Shown: in pieces, positions 60,346 to 64,000 of the stretch
Position numbering within the stretch: position 1 is the first letter of the stretch
How the letters are laid out: every line of letters begins with the position of its first letter
The notes under the pieces: model-generated
What the model was told of the DNA's origin: nothing
Database searches by the model: none
What the model saw: the letters and a program-made list of their open reading frames with translations, nothing else
Translations under genes and position numbers: made by a program
Assembly: GCF_043677095.1 (NCBI RefSeq)
Contig: NZ_JBHLJR010000006.1
Coordinates: 62,001-126,000 of the forward strand
DNA from: Natronococcus roseus
GTDB taxonomy: Archaea > Halobacteriota > Halobacteria > Halobacteriales > Natrialbaceae
Reading direction: 5' to 3'
Length of the DNA stretch: 64,000 nt

Positions 60346-61019
60346 CTGACGGCGATCCCCTCGCCTAGCGGAAGGACGACGGTCTCGAAAGCTTGGTCGC
60401 CGGTCACACGCTCGAGGTAGGCCGCGATGCCGCGGGTGTGGTCGTTGGCCGATTCGGGGATCGTCCACTCTCCGCTCTCGTCGTTCGTTTCGACGACCTC
60501 GAGCAGCGTCTCGAACTCGATCGGCCCCGCGGTGATCGCGTTGTCCGCGACGACGACCCCGCCGACGGGAATCTTCGGCCGGATCGCCTCGAAAGCGTCG
60601 ACGTAGCGGTGTTTCTGGTGGTCGATCAGCGCGACGTCGAACGGTCCCGCGTACTCCTCGATCGTCTCGAGAGCGTCGCCGAGCTCGTAGCGCGCGCGGT
60701 CGTCGTAGCCGCCCGCGGCCATGTACTCGCGGGCCAGCTCGAGTTCGTCCTCGTCGACCTCGGTGAGGACAACCTCGCCCGTCTCCGAGAGTGCGTCCGC
60801 GAACCAGTACGCCGAGTAGCCGTAGCCCGAGCCGAACTCGAAGACCCGCTCGGCGCCGACAACGCGGGCGAGAAAACGCAGGAAGCCGCCCACCTCGGGT
60901 CCGACGTGGGGGAAGCCAGCCGAGTCGGCGTACTCGTCCATCTCGCGCAGGGTCTCGTCGGGCTCGGGGCCGACCGCGCGAACGAACCTCGCCATCTCCT
61001 CGCTGAGAACGTCGGTCAT
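60330..61019 (-). CDS. SAM-dependent O-methyltransferase, COMT-like family 3
   Basis: A 229-residue class I methyltransferase. The SAM-binding motif I is RVFEFGSGYGYSAYWFADAL near residues 58-77; VVLTEVDEDELELAREY is motif II, and FDVALIDHQKHRYVDAFEAI is motif IV with the metal-binding Asp. Such enzymes act on catechols or caffeoyl-CoA in other organisms; the haloarchaeal substrate is unknown. A GGGAGGT ribosome binding site lies directly before ATG 61019. It follows the M20 hydrolase by 44 bases on the same strand, so the two are probably one transcript. Confidence 0.85.
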   Translation of the reverse strand: MTDVLSEEMARFVRAVGPEPDETLREMDEYADSAGFPHVGPEVGGFLRFLARVVGAERVFEFGSGYGYSAYWFADALSETGEVVLTEVDEDELELAREYMAAGGYDDRARYELGDALETIEEYAGPFDVALIDHQKHRYVDAFEAIRPKIPVGGVVVADNAITAGPIEFETLLEVVETNDESGEWTIPESANDHTRGIAAYLERVTGDQAFETVVLPLGEGIAVSYRVE

Positions 61020-61063
61020 ACCTCCCCTTGCGGGAGGGTCTACCAAAGCGTTCGGGGAACCGG

Positions 61064-62329
61064 TTAGCTCTCGTCGGCGACCGCGAGGTTCGCGAGCGCT
61101 CCCGCAAGTACCCGCGTCGCCGTCGCACAGTCCTCCCAGTCGGTCCACTCGAGCGGCGTGTGCGAGAGCCCGTCCTCGGAGGGTGCAAACAGCATCCCCG
61201 CGTCGGTCACTCGCGAGACCCGCATCGCGTCGTGGGCCGCCCCCGAGTGCAGCTCGAGGGTGTCGATCCCCGCCTCGGCGCCAGCCCGCTCGAGGGCGTT
61301 CCGACACCGACGGTCCATCGGCGCCGGCTCGACGTCGATCTCGCGTTCGAAACCCGTCTCGACGCTACGTTCGGCCTCGAGTCGCTCGAGGCTCGTCGTC
61401 GCGGTCTCGAGGATCGCCTCCATCGTGTCGTACTCGACGTCCCGTACGTCGACGCCGAGTTCGACCCTGCCGGGAACGACGTTCGTCGCGTTCGGGTGAA
61501 CCCGGCTCTTGCCGACGGTCGCGACGGCCGTCCCCTCGCCGGCCGCGGCGTGCTCGCGGCCCCTGGTCTCGAGGTCGAGCACGAACTCGCTGGCCGCCGC
61601 GAGGGCGTCCGTTCGCTCGTCCATCCCCGTCGCTCCGGCGTGGTTCGCCTCGCCGACGAACTCGGCGGTCGCGTGGGCGATCCCGGTGATCGTCGTCACG
61701 ATTCCGACCGGAACCCCCCGCTCCTCGAGGCGGGTGTCCTGCTCGACGTGCAACTCGAGGAAGGCGTCCCATGCGCCCGCGTCGAGGATGCCCTCGCCCC
61801 GGTAGCCGATCGACTCGAGGGCGTCCTCGACGGCGATCCCGTCGCCGTCGGTCGCGGCGAGCGCGTCGTCGACGCTCCGGCGACCCGTGGCGACCGACGA
61901 GCCGAACATCCCCCCGCCGAAGCGGGTCCCCTCCTCCTCGGTGAACGAGACGACCGTAACCGGACGCTCGAGACTCCGTTCGAGATCGCTCTCCTGTAGC
62001 GTCCGGACGGCCTCGAGCGCGCCGTAGACGCCCAGCGGTCCGTCGAAGATCCCGCCCTCGGGGACCGAGTCGAGGTGGCTGCCCGTTGCGACCGGGGCAG
62101 CCTCGGGATCGGCGTTCTCGGGAAACCAGGTCGCAGCAACGTTGCCGACGGCGTCGACCGAGACCTCGAGTCCCGCGTCCGTACAGCGGTCGACGAACCG
62201 ATCCCGTGCCTCCCGGTTGGCCTCGGTTCCCGCGAGAACGGTCCGGCCCCGTCCACTCTCGGCGTCGGTCGCGCCGAACGCGGCGTTCTCCTCGATATCC
62301 CTGCGGAGTCGCTGCCGATTAACGTCCAT
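61064..62329 (-). CDS. M20-family Zn-dependent amidohydrolase (N-carbamoyl-amino-acid hydrolase/allantoate type)
   Basis: A 421-residue dinuclear zinc hydrolase. Metal-binding segments are VATGSHLDSVPEGGIFDGPL near residue 77 and VVSFTEEEGTRFGGGMFGSS near 113, followed by ELHVEQDTRLEERGVPVGIV and the dimerisation domain with VHPNATNVVPGRVELGVDVR. The C-terminal SGAAHDAMRVSRVTDAGMLF supplies the last metal histidine. The family cleaves carbamoyl groups or ureido acids (allantoate, N-carbamoyl amino acids); the exact substrate is not predictable. ATG 62329 (MDVNRQRLRRDIEENA) replaces the longer frame from 62383. Confidence 0.87.
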   Translation of the reverse strand: MDVNRQRLRRDIEENAAFGATDAESGRGRTVLAGTEANREARDRFVDRCTDAGLEVSVDAVGNVAATWFPENADPEAAPVATGSHLDSVPEGGIFDGPLGVYGALEAVRTLQESDLERSLERPVTVVSFTEEEGTRFGGGMFGSSVATGRRSVDDALAATDGDGIAVEDALESIGYRGEGILDAGAWDAFLELHVEQDTRLEERGVPVGIVTTITGIAHATAEFVGEANHAGATGMDERTDALAAASEFVLDLETRGREHAAAGEGTAVATVGKSRVHPNATNVVPGRVELGVDVRDVEYDTMEAILETATTSLERLEAERSVETGFEREIDVEPAPMDRRCRNALERAGAEAGIDTLELHSGAAHDAMRVSRVTDAGMLFAPSEDGLSHTPLEWTDWEDCATATRVLAGALANLAVADES

Positions 62330-62418
62330 GCGTCGCCGTTCCGACCGACGGTACGATACCGTTTCGCTCTCTCCGGGCGGCACATTTTTTGCCGCTCGGG
62401 ACCGTCGGTTCGACCGAT

Positions 62419-62889
62419 ATGAGCGACGACCACCCGATCGCCGACGCCGTCGACAACCTCGTGTACGAACCGGTACAAGTCCACGACCGCGGGATCGACC
62501 TGACGGTGAGCGCGATCTACGAGGTCGCCGCCCCGGGAAGCCTCGACTTCGGCGGCGACGAACTGGCAGACGCCGACCTCGAGCCGGTCGAAACCAGCCG
62601 GCGCGACCCCGACGACGAGTACGGCTGGTGGTCCCTCGAGGGCGGCCGGTACGTCCTCCAGCACAACGAGTTCCTCACCGACCTCGAGGAGCCGCTGCTC
62701 CTCCAGCCGAACAACGAGCTGCTCGCCCGCGGAGGGTCTCACCCGACCGTCCAGGTCAGTTCCCACCTCCCGCTGCTCCCGCTTTCGGTTCCCGACGGCG
62801 GGATCGAGATCAAGGAGAACGCTCGCGTCTCGACGCTCTCTCCCGTCGGGGGCGGGACACCCGGGAAAAATCGGGCTGAAAGCCAGTAG
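62419..62889 (+). CDS. dUTPase/dCTP-deaminase-superfamily protein
   Basis: A 156-residue beta-barrel protein of the dUTPase/dCTP-deaminase fold. The segments HDRGIDLTVSAIYEV near residue 25 and YGWWSLEGGRYVLQHNEF near 72 correspond to the dCTP-deaminase pattern of a strand with SxDL-like acid followed by the L-x-P-G-E-F-x-L turn. It would keep uracil out of DNA or supply dUMP, but catalytic residues are not clear enough to decide between dUTPase and deaminase. A run of six T (62385-62390) about 30 bases upstream may be the TATA element. Confidence 0.72.
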   Translation: MSDDHPIADAVDNLVYEPVQVHDRGIDLTVSAIYEVAAPGSLDFGGDELADADLEPVETSRRDPDDEYGWWSLEGGRYVLQHNEFLTDLEEPLLLQPNNELLARGGSHPTVQVSSHLPLLPLSVPDGGIEIKENARVSTLSPVGGGTPGKNRAESQ

Positions 62890-63142
62890 CGCTAGCGGGT
62901 CCAGCCCCAGGGACAGCCGGCGGCTGCACCTGCCGTTCGAACTCAGCGGTCAGCTCAGTTCCCTCTCCCTTTCCTTACCGATCGGGGAAAACTGGCCTCG
63001 CTCGAGCGCAGCGAGGCCGAGCGAATACACAGCCGCGAAACGTGGCTGACCGGGGCCGTCCGACCGCCGCCACGGACCGCCGACGAACACGACGGTGATC
63101 GTGGGCCCGAAGATACTTACTCCGATGGGAGACTCGTCAGCT

Positions 63143-63661
63143 ATGCATCGACGGGGCGTCCTCGCTTCGCTCAGTTCGGCGTCGATCGGTGGCGCCGCGG
63201 TCTGTGTCGCCGCCCTCGGTAACCGGGGCGAGGATGTCCATCTCGGCCGAATCATCCTCACGAACCAGACCCAGCGCGAGCGAACCGCTCACGTCGACGT
63301 TTACCGGGACGACGAGCGTGTCTTCTCGACGACCGAGACGGTCGCGGCGTACGACGACGAAGCGGGAGTCGTCCCGGGGGCGGACGTCGACTGCGGCTGG
63401 CCGGCCGAACCGGGACGGTACCGCGTCGACGTTCGATTCGACGGCCACGAAACGGCGTCGATCCAGGTGTTCGAGACGGAGTCGGCCAGGGACGCCGACG
63501 ACGGTGAACGGCCGGACGACCGCGAAGACGATCGAGCGATCGACTGTTACGCCGCTGTCGCCGACCTGTTGGCGTACGACGAGACGAGGACGTGGTTCGC
63601 GCGGTGTCGGTCGACGACCTCGGACCCGTCGGCGGACGTGTGTCATCTCGAGGCGGAGTGA
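63143..63661 (+). CDS. Exported protein of unknown function
   Basis: A 172-residue protein with a twin-arginine start MHRRGVLASLSSASIGGAAV, then a beta-rich domain of about 100 residues (IILTNQTQRERTAHVDVYRD, GRYRVDVRFDGHETASIQVF) and an acidic linker. Cysteines at GADVDCGWP, AIDCYAAV, FARCRST and ADVCHLE could form disulfides outside the cell. No lipobox is evident. A TATA-like ATACTTAC (63113-63120) is about 27 bases before ATG 63143; ATG 63125 is an alternative. Not recognised as a known family. Confidence 0.65.
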   Translation: MHRRGVLASLSSASIGGAAVCVAALGNRGEDVHLGRIILTNQTQRERTAHVDVYRDDERVFSTTETVAAYDDEAGVVPGADVDCGWPAEPGRYRVDVRFDGHETASIQVFETESARDADDGERPDDREDDRAIDCYAAVADLLAYDETRTWFARCRSTTSDPSADVCHLEAE

Positions 63662-63784
63662 CTGGAACTCGCCTCGACGGCGAGGGAGTCGGGCGTCAGG
63701 CCCGATCCGCCGGTACCTCCCCACGATCGGATGGACCCAGAGAAGGCGACCGGACGATTCGCGTTCGTTTTCGATACGAGCAGC

Positions 63785-64000
63785 TCAGTCGTCAGCTACC
63801 GGTTGGGCGGTTCCGTTCCGGCCGTTGGAGGGACCGTACCCCTGACCCATGCTGACACGGGAGCGCTCGAGGGTCGGCTCCTCGAGGACGTACTCGTTGC
63901 CGCGCACCCGAACCGTGCCGCCCTCGGCGGGGACCCGTCGCGAGCCCCGAAGGCCGCGAACGAGCCGCCAGAGGGGCCGAACCTGACAGAGCGCGAACCC
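63785..64000 (-). CDS. C-terminal part of an unidentified gene (5' end beyond window)
   Basis: An open frame of 71 codons running to the right edge on the minus strand, ending QPVADD and stop at 63785. It encodes FALCQVRPLWRLVRGLRGSR, then VRVRGNEYVLEEPTLERSRV, and a Gly/Asn/Thr-rich tail. The third-base GC bias and sustained frame support a real gene. The family is not recognised from this fragment. Confidence 0.5.
   Translation of the reverse strand, partial: GFALCQVRPLWRLVRGLRGSRRVPAEGGTVRVRGNEYVLEEPTLERSRVSMGQGYGPSNGRNGTAQPVADD

Overview
This 64 kb window comes from the chromosome of a haloarchaeon, probably in or near the Natrialbaceae. The GC content is high, the proteins are strongly acidic, and exported proteins carry Tat signals with lipobox cysteines. 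TATA boxes often lie about 25 bases before the start codon, which implies leaderless mRNAs. There is an archaeal ribosomal protein S8e, and several small families known only from haloarchaea are present. The species cannot be named from the sequence alone.

Layout. 0-5 kb: partial archaeal phosphopantetheine adenylyltransferase, malic enzyme, an exported PQQ-type beta-propeller lipoprotein, and S8e. 5-12.3 kb: a phosphate uptake block with an AbrB-PhoU regulator divergent from pstS-pstC-pstA, then pstB on its own promoter, an F420-type oxidoreductase and a second phoU. 12.8-17.4 kb: a tightly overlapping etfB-etfA-fixCX operon. 17.7-22.4 kb: bactofilin-like protein, small conserved genes, a purine phosphoribosyltransferase and a citramalate/isopropylmalate synthase. 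22.5-25.7 kb: an orphan multi-cluster iron-sulfur protein, a MazF-type toxin-antitoxin pair, and an integration scar next to tRNA-Ser(CGA). 25.8-29.8 kb: MoxR ATPase and PEP carboxylase.

30-59.4 kb holds a striking concentration of one-carbon and methylated-compound metabolism: a dimethylglycine/sarcosine-dehydrogenase-like flavoprotein with its own EtfBA, formate-tetrahydrofolate ligase, formate dehydrogenase, two BCCT osmolyte transporters each near a paralogous UspA, a DmdA/GcvT-type methyltransferase translationally coupled to a MetF-like reductase, and FolD. Together these would carry methyl groups from imported methylated osmolytes through tetrahydrofolate to formate and CO2. Inside the same region is a three-gene operon for a Tat-exported type II DMSO-reductase-family molybdoenzyme (alpha, beta, TorD chaperone; no heme subunit), followed by an Mrp/NBP35 iron-sulfur carrier. 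Its substrate is unknown.

59.4-64 kb: a small membrane protein, an O-methyltransferase, an M20 amidohydrolase, a dUTPase/dCTP-deaminase-like protein, an exported protein and one partial gene at the right edge.

Starts were chosen from TATA-box distance, overlap with the upstream stop codon and family N-termini, so several differ from the longest open frame. All functional calls are from reading motifs; no database search was run.
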